From an uncultured Lachnospiraceae bacterium (lineage in GTDB: Bacteria > Bacillota > Clostridia > Lachnospirales > Lachnospiraceae), in NCBI GenBank assembly GCA_947576945.1, contig CANPTH010000007.1:1-64000 (forward strand): 64,000 bases of DNA, given 5' to 3'. The notes under the pieces are model-generated. The model was not told the origin of the DNA and searched no databases. It was given only the letters and a program-made list of their open reading frames with translations. Numbering within the stretch: position 1 is the stretch's first letter; each line of letters begins with the position of its first letter. Below are positions 7,789 to 15,910 of the stretch, piece after piece. Both the position numbers and the translations under genes were made by a program.

Positions 7789-9570
7789 ATGGATTTTTTT
7801 GATGTACTGACGATGATGGGCGGACTGGCTCTGTTTCTGTATGGTATGCATCTGCTGGGGGAGGGACTGTCCCGGGCCAGCGGCGGCAGGATGGAACAGA
7901 TCCTGGAGAAAATGACTTACAGCAAATGGCGGGCAGTGCTGCTGGGAGCGGGCGTTACGGCCGTGATCCAGTCATCCTCCGCGACTACGGTGATGGTGGT
8001 TGGGTTCGTCAATTCGGGGATGATGAAGCTGTCCCAGGCCATCGGTATCATTATGGGAGCTAATGTGGGCACGACGATCACGTCATGGATTTTAAGCCTG
8101 ACGGGCATTGAGAGCGGCAGCTTTGTGATGCAGTTGTTGAAGCCTTCGGCTTTTTCCCAGATATTTGCGCTGGTGGGGGTGATCCTGCTGCTTTTTTCCG
8201 GAAAAGAGAAGCATAAAAATGCGGCCACGATCCTGATCGGTTTTGCGGTGCTGATGATCGGGATGGATACCATGTCGGCGGCGGTCAAGCCGCTGGCGGA
8301 TGTGCCGGAATTTACGAATATCCTGCTTTTGTTTTCCAGCCCGATCCCCGGGATGATCGCCGGCATTATCCTGACGGCCGTGATCCAGAGTTCTTCGGCT
8401 TCTGTGGGTATCCTGCAGGCGCTGTGCGCTACCGGGGCGGTGTCCTACAGTGTGGCGGTGCCCATTATCATGGGACAGAATATCGGCACCTGTGTGACGG
8501 CGCTGCTGTCTTCCGTGGGGACGTCGCGGGGAGCCAGAAGAGCGGCCATCGTGCATCTGTATTTTAACCTGATCGGTACGATTGTGTTTATGGCGTTGTT
8601 TTATCTGCTGCATGGAGCGGTTGTTTTTGACTTTATGGAGCGGGCGGCGCAGCCTTATGGGATCGCAGTGGTGCATACGGTGTTCAATGTGTTTGCCACC
8701 TGTCTGCTGCTTCCGTTCTCTGATCTGCTGGAGAAGCTGGCATATCTGACCATCAAAGAGGACAGCGTGGAACATATGGCGGTGCGGTATATCGACGAGG
8801 ATGTGAAGGCTCTGGACAGTCGTTTTATGAACAATCCGTCTCTGGCCATGGAGCAGTGCCGGAAGGTTATCTGTCATATGGCGGATACGGTACAGGAGTC
8901 CTGTAAGGAGGCTATCGGCCTGCTTGAGCGCTATACGAAAGAGGCGGCGGAAGGCGTCAGGCAGCTGGAAAAGGATGTGGACCGCTATGAGGATGTGATC
9001 GGTACGTATCTGTTGAAGCTGACGGGAAAGGACCTTTCGGAGAAGGACAGTCGTGCGCTGACTTTGTATCTGCACTGTATCGGGGATTTCGAACGGATCT
9101 CGGATCACGCGGCGGGCATTGCCATAGCTTATGGTAAGATGAAAGAGAAGGAACTGACCTTTTCTGCCAAGGCGCAGGAGGAGCTGGAGGTCTTCTCCCG
9201 GGCGGTGCTGCGGATGCTGGCAATTTCCGAAGGTATCTTTCAGGAGGAAAACGCGGACAGACTGTATGAAGCGCAGGCCCTGAGGGAGGTGATCGGCGAG
9301 CTGGGGGCGCAGGTGCGCAAACGGCATGTAAAAAGGCTCAGGAAAGGGAAGTGTACGGTAGAACTGGGATTCCTGCTGGCGGATATCGTGACGGCCTATG
9401 AGCGGATCGCGGCCCACTGCGCCCAGATCGCAGTGAGCGTGGTGCAGGTGTGGGAGGAGGACTCCATGGAAATGCACGGCTACAGCATAGAGAGCCGGGA
9501 AAAGAGACGGGATGAAGAGCAGTTCCGGATGCTGTATGAGGGGCTTGCACAGGAGTATGTGCTGCCGTAA
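7789..9570 (+). CDS. Na+/phosphate cotransporter with C-terminal PhoU-like domain
   Basis: 593 aa. The N-terminal half has two inverted Na+/Pi-cotransporter repeats, each with the QSSSA motif (AVIQSSSATTVM and AVIQSSSASVGI). The C-terminal part, from about residue 350, is helical and PhoU-like. The start at 7789 follows AGGAGG by 6 nt, so the upstream extension from 7732 is rejected. It transports phosphate or modulates phosphate signalling at the membrane. It lies behind a candidate PhoP box and before a PhoP/PhoR-like pair, which fits a phosphate regulon. Similar to NptA/YjbB proteins. Confidence 0.9.
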   Translation: MDFFDVLTMMGGLALFLYGMHLLGEGLSRASGGRMEQILEKMTYSKWRAVLLGAGVTAVIQSSSATTVMVVGFVNSGMMKLSQAIGIIMGANVGTTITSWILSLTGIESGSFVMQLLKPSAFSQIFALVGVILLLFSGKEKHKNAATILIGFAVLMIGMDTMSAAVKPLADVPEFTNILLLFSSPIPGMIAGIILTAVIQSSSASVGILQALCATGAVSYSVAVPIIMGQNIGTCVTALLSSVGTSRGARRAAIVHLYFNLIGTIVFMALFYLLHGAVVFDFMERAAQPYGIAVVHTVFNVFATCLLLPFSDLLEKLAYLTIKEDSVEHMAVRYIDEDVKALDSRFMNNPSLAMEQCRKVICHMADTVQESCKEAIGLLERYTKEAAEGVRQLEKDVDRYEDVIGTYLLKLTGKDLSEKDSRALTLYLHCIGDFERISDHAAGIAIAYGKMKEKELTFSAKAQEELEVFSRAVLRMLAISEGIFQEENADRLYEAQALREVIGELGAQVRKRHVKRLRKGKCTVELGFLLADIVTAYERIAAHCAQIAVSVVQVWEEDSMEMHGYSIESREKRRDEEQFRMLYEGLAQEYVLP

Positions 9571-9658
9571 TAGTTGGGAAGAGGGGTATGTACTTTCACA
9601 GCATAAATGTGGTAATCTATAAAGAAGGTAAACAACAGAAATATCGGGGTGTTTGGAC

Positions 9659-10345
9659 ATGGGATTGATCTATGTGGTGGAGGATGACAGGGATATCAGC
9701 GAGATCGAGAGTTTCGCGTTGAAAAACAGCGGCTATGATGTGCAGGTGTATGAGAACGGGGCGGATTTCTATCAGGCGGTGCGGGAGCGGCTGCCGTGTC
9801 TGGTGCTGTTGGATATTATGCTGCCCGATGAGAGCGGTCTGGCGTTGACGAAGAAGCTGCGCGAGGACCCGCGGACCAGACAGGTGCCGATCATCCTTGT
9901 CACGGCCAAGACAACGGAGCTTGATAAGGTGCGTGGGCTTGATATGGGGGCGGACGATTATATCACGAAACCCTTTGGCGTGATGGAGCTGATCTCCAGA
10001 GTGAGGGCCCTGTTGCGCAGGAGTGGGGAGGAAAAGGGGGAGAAATCCCTGACCATCGGGAAGATCCTTCTGGACGGGGAACGACATGCCGTGTATGTGG
10101 ACGGTGTGCTCTGCGAACTGACTTATAAGGAATATGAATTGCTGCGGCTTTTGATGCAGCGGGCAGGGATCGTGACAACAAGAGAAGAGATCCTGAATCA
10201 TGTGTGGGGAAGCGATTTTCAGGGGGAATCCAGGACGCTGGATATGCATATCAAGACGCTCAGACAGAAGCTGGGAGAGGCAGGCGGCATGATCAGAACC
10301 GTGCGCAGCGTGGGCTATTTTCTGGAGAATGACGGATCGGTGTAG
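9659..10345 (+). CDS. PhoP/PhoB-like response regulator
   Basis: 228 aa OmpR-family protein. The receiver domain has E8-D9-D10, phospho-acceptor D52 (LLDIMLPDE) and the conserved Lys in ITKPFGVME. The winged-helix domain has LTYKEYELLRLLM and ends VRSVGYFLEND. The ATG at 9659 was preferred over a TTG two codons earlier because GGGGTG lies 8 nt upstream. It is followed by its kinase and preceded by phosphate transport genes, so a phosphate-responsive role is the natural reading. Confidence 0.87.
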   Translation: MGLIYVVEDDRDISEIESFALKNSGYDVQVYENGADFYQAVRERLPCLVLLDIMLPDESGLALTKKLREDPRTRQVPIILVTAKTTELDKVRGLDMGADDYITKPFGVMELISRVRALLRRSGEEKGEKSLTIGKILLDGERHAVYVDGVLCELTYKEYELLRLLMQRAGIVTTREEILNHVWGSDFQGESRTLDMHIKTLRQKLGEAGGMIRTVRSVGYFLENDGSV

Positions 10346-10424
10346 CAGACTGGTGCAGAAGCCGTAAGGCAGGAACGCTGCCTTTTGCGGGGGTTTGCGT
10401 TGATGCGGATTTATGGGGGCGTTC

Positions 10425-11786
10425 ATGAAGAGAAAAATCAACAGGCAGCTTATGTTTTTGTCGTCGATGGCGATCGTGATCACGCTGTTGCTGATGGCGG
10501 TGGTGTTCTACCGCCTTTTTCAGGCGCAGGTGATGGAGGATCTCGGGATCTATGCCCAGGCGCTGGCCGACGGCGGGACAATGGCTGCAGATGAAGTGAC
10601 GAATGCCGTATCGGATGCGGGTGCAGTGAAAAATTATGCCTACATTGACCGCTACAGCCACGGCAAGGAAAATGTCCGCGCCACTGTGATCACACCGGAA
10701 GGCGCAGTGCTCTACGACAGCAATGCGGATATAGGCGGGATGGACAATCATGCGGGGCGGCCGGAGGTGGCGGAAGCGCTGCAGGAGGGAGAGGGCAGGT
10801 CTGTCAGACAGTCTTCTACCATGCAGCGGAGCACCTTTTACTATACGATTCTTCTTCCGGACGGAAATGTGCTGCGGGTGGCAAGAGAATCCCACAGCAT
10901 CTGGAGTATCCTCTATCGGTCGCTGCCGGCGATTCTGGCGACGGTCTGTGCGATTCTGGCATTGTGCGTTTTTTTGTCTCATTATCTCACGGCCAGCCTG
11001 GTGGCGCCGATCGGCAGGCTGGTGGAAGATATGGACCATATCGATGAAAAAGAGATTTACGAGGAGCTTTTGCCTTTTGCAAGAACCATCAGGACACAGC
11101 ATGACGCCATTGTCCGCAATGCAAATATGCGGCAGGAGTTCAGCGCCAATGTGTCTCATGAGCTGAAGACTCCGCTGACAGCCATCTCCGGCTATGCGGA
11201 ACTGATCGAGAACGGGATGGCCGCGGGGCAGGATGCGGTCAGGTTTGCCTCGGAGATCCGCAGGAATGCCAACCGGCTTTTGATGCTGATCAATGACACT
11301 ATCCGCCTGTCGGAGCTGGACGTGCAGGACCGGGAGATTCCTTTTGAACAGATCGACCTGTATGAGGTCGCAAGAGACTGCGTGGAGATGCTGCAGCTGC
11401 GGGCAAAAGAGCGGGAGGTGGATCTGCGGCTGGAGGGCGGCAGATCCATGGTGCAGGGAGACAGGCAGATGCTGGAAGAGCTGCTTTATAATCTGTGCGA
11501 CAACGCCATCAGCTATAATAACGCCGGTGGTTTTGTCGTGGTCAGCGTAGAGGACGTAGACGGGAGGCGGATACTGCGGGTGCAGGATACGGGGATCGGT
11601 ATTCCGAAAGAATGTCAGGAGCGGATCTTCGAGCGGTTCTACAGAGTGGATAAAAGCCGGTCGAAGTCTACCGGTGGTACGGGACTGGGACTGGCCATCG
11701 TAAAGCATATCGTGGCCGTGCACAGCGCAGGGCTGACGCTTGTGAGCGAACCGGGAGAGGGAACAACGATCACGGTTACGTTTTGA
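10425..11786 (+). CDS. PhoR-like membrane sensor histidine kinase
   Basis: 453 aa. TM1 lies near residues 8-30, followed by an extracytoplasmic sensor region of about 130 residues and TM2 near 165-190. HAMP-like text follows, then a HisKA domain with His245 in VSHELKTPLTAI. The HATPase domain has NLCDNAISYN, DTGIGIP and GGTGLGLAIVKHIV. The start at 10425 has GGGGG upstream. It pairs with the regulator 79 nt upstream. The architecture matches Gram-positive PhoR, and the pst context supports that call. Confidence 0.87.
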   Translation: MKRKINRQLMFLSSMAIVITLLLMAVVFYRLFQAQVMEDLGIYAQALADGGTMAADEVTNAVSDAGAVKNYAYIDRYSHGKENVRATVITPEGAVLYDSNADIGGMDNHAGRPEVAEALQEGEGRSVRQSSTMQRSTFYYTILLPDGNVLRVARESHSIWSILYRSLPAILATVCAILALCVFLSHYLTASLVAPIGRLVEDMDHIDEKEIYEELLPFARTIRTQHDAIVRNANMRQEFSANVSHELKTPLTAISGYAELIENGMAAGQDAVRFASEIRRNANRLLMLINDTIRLSELDVQDREIPFEQIDLYEVARDCVEMLQLRAKEREVDLRLEGGRSMVQGDRQMLEELLYNLCDNAISYNNAGGFVVVSVEDVDGRRILRVQDTGIGIPKECQERIFERFYRVDKSRSKSTGGTGLGLAIVKHIVAVHSAGLTLVSEPGEGTTITVTF

Positions 11787-11857
11787 GCTGGGTCTTGCAA
11801 TATCATCCATAATATATTAAAGTAAAGTATAGTGATTTGAGTGAGAGGAGAATTTGT

Positions 11858-12634
11858 ATGTGGACGAGAGCGGAGTTGAAAGAGAACGCAAAGAAATTTT
11901 TCAAGTATAACTACTGGAAGATGGTATTGGTCTCTCTGGTGCTGTCATTGGGCGGTGGAGGGACAGGCGGCAGTGTATCCTACTCTAATTCGACAGGAAA
12001 GATGTATTCATCTGACGGTTCGATTCATATGCCGCAGCTTACGGCTTTCCTGTTAGCTTTTATGGGGGTTTTTCTGGCAGCCATGGTGTTTGGGCTGGCA
12101 TTGAGGCTGTTTCTATTTAATCCACTGCATGTGGGGGCACAGAGATTTTTTGTTGTGAGCCACTACCAGAAGGCAGAACTGGGAGAGCTGGGTTATGCTT
12201 TTTCCAACGGCTATATGAATGTAGTTAAAACGATGTTTATGAGAGGGCTGTTTACTTCTCTCTGGACACTGCTCTTTATCATTCCCGGTATTATCAAAGG
12301 TTACGAATACCGCATGATCCCTTATATACTGGCGGAAAATCCGGGTATTGATTCCAGGGAAGCGTTTGCTGTCAGTAAGCAGATGATGGACGGTAACAAA
12401 TGGGAAGCTTTTGTGTTGGATTTGTCTTTTATTGGGTGGAATATATTAAGCGCATTTACCTGCGGCATTCTGGCGATTTTCTATGTGTTTCCTTATGTCT
12501 ATATGACAGATGCGGAGCTTTATGTGGCGCTTAAGGAGATTACATTCGGCGGCCGCGGCCGGTCTTATCAGAATGCACAACAATATCAGGCCGGTCAGAC
12601 GAATCAGGATTTTCAGGATTTCCAGAATTATTGA
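11858..12634 (+). CDS. DUF975 family integral membrane protein
   Basis: 258 aa, with an N-terminal helix MWTRAELKENAKKFFKYNYW typical of DUF975 and about five membrane segments. A Gly-rich loop (GGGGTGGSVSYS) follows the first, and the C-terminus is Gln/Asn/Phe-rich. Start at 11858 with GAGAGGAG 7 nt upstream. The function of the family is unknown. It appears monocistronic, ending before a hairpin at 12734-12769. Confidence 0.8.
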   Translation: MWTRAELKENAKKFFKYNYWKMVLVSLVLSLGGGGTGGSVSYSNSTGKMYSSDGSIHMPQLTAFLLAFMGVFLAAMVFGLALRLFLFNPLHVGAQRFFVVSHYQKAELGELGYAFSNGYMNVVKTMFMRGLFTSLWTLLFIIPGIIKGYEYRMIPYILAENPGIDSREAFAVSKQMMDGNKWEAFVLDLSFIGWNILSAFTCGILAIFYVFPYVYMTDAELYVALKEITFGGRGRSYQNAQQYQAGQTNQDFQDFQNY

Positions 12635-12733
12635 AGGATATACAGGACATGGATGCCGAAGCTGGATTGTTACGAGACGTAGTTTCTTAGCAGGTTCTGT
12701 GCTGGCAGGAGTCATCGGAATATGAGAAAATGG

Positions 12734-12769
12734 ATAAGCCACTGTCGTCTTTGCGGACGGGTGGCTTAT
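12734..12769 (+). terminator. Terminator-like hairpin after the DUF975 gene
   Basis: ATAAGCCAC (12734-12742) pairs with GTGGCTTAT (12761-12769), with an inner CGTC/GACG stem. Only a short T-poor tail follows, so it is moderate as a terminator. It separates the DUF975 gene from the tyrosine recombinase gene. Confidence 0.5.
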
Positions 12770-12857
12770 TATCGTTATCGTGCGGCAGCATGATGCGGCG
12801 AAGAAAAACCGGAACAGGCAGCAGGAATGGGCCGTCCGAAGGTACGGAGGAAAAGGG

Positions 12858-13703
12858 ATGAAGGAACATTTTGTGACACAAGAGGCAATAACGGCGTTTT
12901 CGCAGTTTCTGCGGGAGGAGGAGCGGGAGACGGCTACCATCGAGAAGTACAGCCGGGAAGTACATGCTTTTTTCCTGTGGCTGCGGGAAAGAGCGGTCAC
13001 GAAGGAGACTGTTCTGGAATGGAAGAGAAAGCTCCAGAAGGAAGGATATGCGCCCGGCACGGTAAACGGCAAGTTGTCGGCGCTTAACAGTTTTTTTCGG
13101 TTTCTGGGCTGGGAGGAGTGCCGGGTGAAATTTCTGCGCATCCAGCGGCAGATGTTCAGACAGCAGTCGAGGGAGCTGACCAGGGCGGAGTATGCTCGTC
13201 TGCTGGATGCAGCCCACAGAACGGGAAAGGAGAGGCTTGAGCTGCTGATGGAGACCATCTGTTCCGCCGGGATCCGGGTCAGTGAACTTCCCTATATCAC
13301 GGTGGAGGCAGCCAGGGCCGGCCGGGCGGAGATTGCACTGAAAGGCAAGATCCGGGTGATTCTGCTGCCGGACAGGTTGTGCCGAAAGCTGCTTAAGTTT
13401 GCGGAGAAGCAGGGAAATAATACAGGGGAAATTTTTGTCACGAAAAACGGAAAAGGGCTTTCAAGAAGGCAGATCTGGAGGGAGATGAAAGAACTGTGTC
13501 AGGAGGCCGGTGTGGAAAGTTCGAAAGTGTTTCCTCACAATCTCAGACATCTGTTTGCCACGACTTTCTATAAAATCTGCAGAGATATTGTGAAACTGGC
13601 CGATGTACTGGGACACAGCAGTGTGGAAACGACGAGAATCTATCTGCTGACGGCAGGACAGGATCATGTGCGGCAGTTGGAACAGACAGGATTGATCCTA
13701 TAG
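12858..13703 (+). CDS. Tyrosine recombinase, probable DNA invertase for the adjacent switch
   Basis: 281 aa, a compact XerC/D-like size. The N-terminal SAM-like DNA-binding domain covers about residues 1-100. The catalytic domain keeps the full set: R140 in SAGIRVSEL, the beta-hairpin Lys in ALKGKIR, H227 and R230 in HNLRH, H253 in GHSS and nucleophile Y262. Start at 12858 with GGAGG upstream. Its stop codon lies one base before the left 21-bp inverted repeat, and the degenerate paralogue follows the right repeat. There is no excisionase, phage gene or tRNA attachment site, so inversion of the adjacent segment is a better role than integration. Confidence 0.88.
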   Translation: MKEHFVTQEAITAFSQFLREEERETATIEKYSREVHAFFLWLRERAVTKETVLEWKRKLQKEGYAPGTVNGKLSALNSFFRFLGWEECRVKFLRIQRQMFRQQSRELTRAEYARLLDAAHRTGKERLELLMETICSAGIRVSELPYITVEAARAGRAEIALKGKIRVILLPDRLCRKLLKFAEKQGNNTGEIFVTKNGKGLSRRQIWREMKELCQEAGVESSKVFPHNLRHLFATTFYKICRDIVKLADVLGHSSVETTRIYLLTAGQDHVRQLEQTGLIL

Positions 13704-13704
13704 G

Positions 13705-13725
13705 CAGAATCAATATTCTGTCTAT
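13705..13725 (+). repeat. Left 21-bp inverted repeat of switch 1
   Basis: Perfect reverse complement of 13938-13958. The site is itself near-palindromic: GACAGAAT-type arms (ACAGAAT/ATTCTGT) flank an asymmetric CAAT centre, which gives it direction. This is what a tyrosine-recombinase crossover site should look like. It begins immediately after the recombinase stop codon. Confidence 0.8.
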
Positions 13726-13746
13726 AAACTATATGAATCTTTTATA

Positions 13747-13776
13747 AATATAGCACATAATATTTGTAGTTTGCAA
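13747..13776 (-). promoter_or_regulatory. Extended -10 promoter candidate inside switch 1, facing left
   Basis: On the minus strand TTGCAA (13771-13776) is separated by 18 nt from TATATT (13747-13752), which is preceded by TGC, an extended -10. It points toward the 3' end of the recombinase gene. After inversion it would start transcription near 13923, about 70 nt before the first operon gene. Confidence 0.5.
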
Positions 13777-13937
13777 TAAATTTCTATATTTTCAGACGCA
13801 AAAAACAGAAGCGCAAAGAGTAGGTTGCGTTTCGCTTTCTTTATATCCTCTATTTCAGTTTATATTTTTAGTTCTGTATAAATTCTGCCATATATTTCAC
13901 AGGTTGTTATAACAAATTGTAAAAAAGACAGGTTATG

Positions 13938-13958
13938 ATAGACAGAATATTGATTCTG
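13938..13958 (-). repeat. Right 21-bp inverted repeat of switch 1
   Basis: Perfect reverse complement of 13705-13725, with the asymmetric centre reading ATTG instead of CAAT. The opposite orientation of the two sites predicts inversion rather than excision. Confidence 0.8.
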
Positions 13959-13990
13959 TCAATTTCTGATTTCTGAAGGGAGTTCATCGT

Positions 13991-14803
13991 ATGTCCGTAC
14001 GGAAAGAAGAAAAGATCAGCCCGGAAAGAATCGAAGCTTTTCTGGCGGATCAGGAAGAGAAGGGAAGGAAAGCATCTTCCCTGCAGAATTATCGTCGAAT
14101 ATTGCTGGAACTGTATCGTTATCTGCCTGAGGATAAGTGTATCAGGGAGCAGACGGGATCAGAGTGGAAAGTCTGCCTGGAAAAGCAGGGGCTGCAGCCG
14201 GCGACGGTGAATACACGTATATCAATATGGAACAGTTTCCTTCGCTATTTAGGGCGGCGGGAGTGGCAGATGGAAGATTTTGAGAGAGAAAAGGTAAAAG
14301 TACAGCCCAGATTGAGCCGTACCGAGTATTTGCGACTTCTGTCTGCGGCGAAGCAGCTGGAGAAGGAGAAGACATACCTGTTGATCAAGACGCTGGGCGG
14401 AGCCGGTATGAGGATTCAGGAGCTGCCGCAGCTCACAGTGGAGGCAGTGACGAAGGGAAAGGTGGAACTGGAGGCTTCTGCCCCCGGAAGGAGAAGAATA
14501 CTGCGCCTGCCTGCAGGACTGCGGGAAGAGCTGTTGGATTATACCCGTCGTGAGGGGATCAAATGCGGGCCGGTATTTGGTACGGCGGAAGGGGTTCCCA
14601 TGGCGCGATCCAATGTGAATTATTTTGTTGGTCTGGTAAGCCGTGATGCAAGGGTGGACGAGGAGAAGGTGACGCCGAGCTGTCTGTGGAAGATGTATCG
14701 GGAGACTTGTGAGGAGATTCAGGCGAATGTGGCGGTTTTGATTGAGCAGACTTATCAGAATATATTGGAAGAAGAACAACGGATCACTGGATGGAGGGTA
14801 TAG
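13991..14803 (+). CDS. Catalytically degenerate tyrosine recombinase paralogue
   Basis: 270 aa, paralogous over its length to the recombinase upstream: N-terminal SAM-like domain, then AGMRIQELPQLTVEAV, which matches AGIRVSELPYITVEAA. R141 is kept. The HxxR box is replaced by S230-C-L-W233, the second His box is gone, and no nucleophile Tyr sits in a normal context. It cannot be a working recombinase by known chemistry. The start at 13991 has AAGGGAG 8 nt upstream. It is the first gene after the invertible segment, so it is made only when that switch is ON if the promoter model is right. It may bind the same sites as an inhibitor, orientation factor or regulator. Confidence 0.85.
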   Translation: MSVRKEEKISPERIEAFLADQEEKGRKASSLQNYRRILLELYRYLPEDKCIREQTGSEWKVCLEKQGLQPATVNTRISIWNSFLRYLGRREWQMEDFEREKVKVQPRLSRTEYLRLLSAAKQLEKEKTYLLIKTLGGAGMRIQELPQLTVEAVTKGKVELEASAPGRRRILRLPAGLREELLDYTRREGIKCGPVFGTAEGVPMARSNVNYFVGLVSRDARVDEEKVTPSCLWKMYRETCEEIQANVAVLIEQTYQNILEEEQRITGWRV

Positions 14804-14920
14804 GGTTGGCATCATGTGTGTATCCCGTATTCGTGCTCTCTTTTCGTGCAGCGTTTGTTTTGGGATGAGAATATGTCGTTTGTGTCTGGTACTCTGTATC
14901 AGGTGAAAATGGGGGCAAGT

Positions 14921-15895
14921 ATGTGGAAGCGGGAAAAGAAATCGGGGGAAGATTATGTAACAGGCTGGAAAGCAAAAGAGAAAGGGTTTGAGGTGTGGTG
15001 CAGGAAAATGATCGTTGCTGCGTATAAAGGAATTCGGAGAGGGCATTGGAAAAAGGTAGTAAAGCGGGTGCTGTTGGCGCTTATCGTTGTGGTTGGGGTA
15101 TTTATGCTGGGACGATATCTGTTGTCGGATGAGCTGGAGGTGACTTTCCATCATCTGTATTCCCCGAAGATACTGGGGACGGATAATACCAGGCTGGTGG
15201 TGCTGTCGGATCTGCATAACAGGGAGTTCGGAGCGGACAACAGGACACTGATACGGCAGATCAGCTCACTGGAGCCTGATCTGATTATTATGGCGGGGGA
15301 TATGGTCAACGCCTATGAGGATGATCTGGATGTGATTCTGCATCTGTGTGATGAGTTGTTGAAGGTGGCGCCTGTTTACTACGGGCCGGGCAACCATGAG
15401 AACCATCTTTTCTACGAGAAGGGCAGTCCGTTGGAGAGCCTGCTTATGGACAAAGGGGTTCATGTGCTGGTGAATCGGGCGGAAGAGGTGATGATCCACA
15501 AGACGCCGTTTCTGATCGGGGGATTGACTACTGCGCCGGAGGGCTATGAGGAATTTGGCGTCGAGTTTTTTGAAGAATATGAGAAGAGCAGTGATTTTAA
15601 GCTGTTGATTGCCCACTATCCCAGTCTCTATTATGATGCGCTCGCGGATACGGAAATCGATCTTGGCATCTGTGGGCATTATCACGGCGGTCTGGTGCGG
15701 CTTCCGGTCCTGGAGGGGCTTTACCATGGGGACGTGGGATTTCTGCCAAAATACAGCGGCGGTATGTACAGCCTGCCCCGCAGCACGATTTTTGTTTCCA
15801 GAGGGATGGAAGATCACAGCGGTTTTCCCAGGGTTAACAACCGGCCGGAGCTGGCTGTTATTGATATCAACGGCCGACAGGAAACGGAACGATAA
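14921..15895 (+). CDS. Membrane-anchored metallophosphoesterase (YkuE-like)
   Basis: About 324 aa. A basic N-terminus and one membrane segment (about 45-67) precede a calcineurin-like domain with SDLHN, AGDM, GPGNHEN and GICGHYHGG, the standard dimetal ligands. The active site probably faces outside. The substrate is unknown; relatives act on phospholipid or cell-wall phosphates. The start at 14921 follows GGGGG by 6 nt, but ATGs at 14873 and 14909 are also possible. It lies between the dead recombinase and the Wzz-like genes, in the same direction, so it is probably part of the switched operon. Confidence 0.82.
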   Translation: MWKREKKSGEDYVTGWKAKEKGFEVWCRKMIVAAYKGIRRGHWKKVVKRVLLALIVVVGVFMLGRYLLSDELEVTFHHLYSPKILGTDNTRLVVLSDLHNREFGADNRTLIRQISSLEPDLIIMAGDMVNAYEDDLDVILHLCDELLKVAPVYYGPGNHENHLFYEKGSPLESLLMDKGVHVLVNRAEEVMIHKTPFLIGGLTTAPEGYEEFGVEFFEEYEKSSDFKLLIAHYPSLYYDALADTEIDLGICGHYHGGLVRLPVLEGLYHGDVGFLPKYSGGMYSLPRSTIFVSRGMEDHSGFPRVNNRPELAVIDINGRQETER

Positions 15896-15910
15896 AGGAG
15901 TGAACGCGAT

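Larger units (their letters stand above)
13704..13990. promoter_or_regulatory. Candidate invertible promoter segment (tyrosine-recombinase switch)
   Basis: A 212-bp AT-rich segment (13726-13937) is bounded by perfect 21-bp inverted repeats. It contains no gene. It holds a minus-strand promoter candidate, plus an imperfect stem-loop around 13797-13837 that could terminate transcripts from the recombinase gene. The right repeat ends 32 nt before the next start codon, with AAGGGAG in between. As sequenced, no good promoter reads rightward into the polysaccharide operon. Confidence 0.7.

Noticed and set aside
8092-9660. 522-codon open frame antisense to the Na+/Pi cotransporter
   Set aside because: It mirrors the codon bias of the sense gene, is His/Arg/Gln-rich with no recognisable motif, and has no ribosome site. 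The sense gene has clear family motifs.
10293-11810. 505-codon open frame antisense to the PhoR-like kinase
   Set aside because: Shadow of a GC-biased gene; composition is low-quality and the sense strand carries full kinase motifs.
12858-14803. Integrase pair of a prophage or integrative element
   Set aside because: No tRNA, phage, conjugation or excisionase genes, and no direct-repeat att sites around it. Inverted repeats beside the gene favour a local inversion system.
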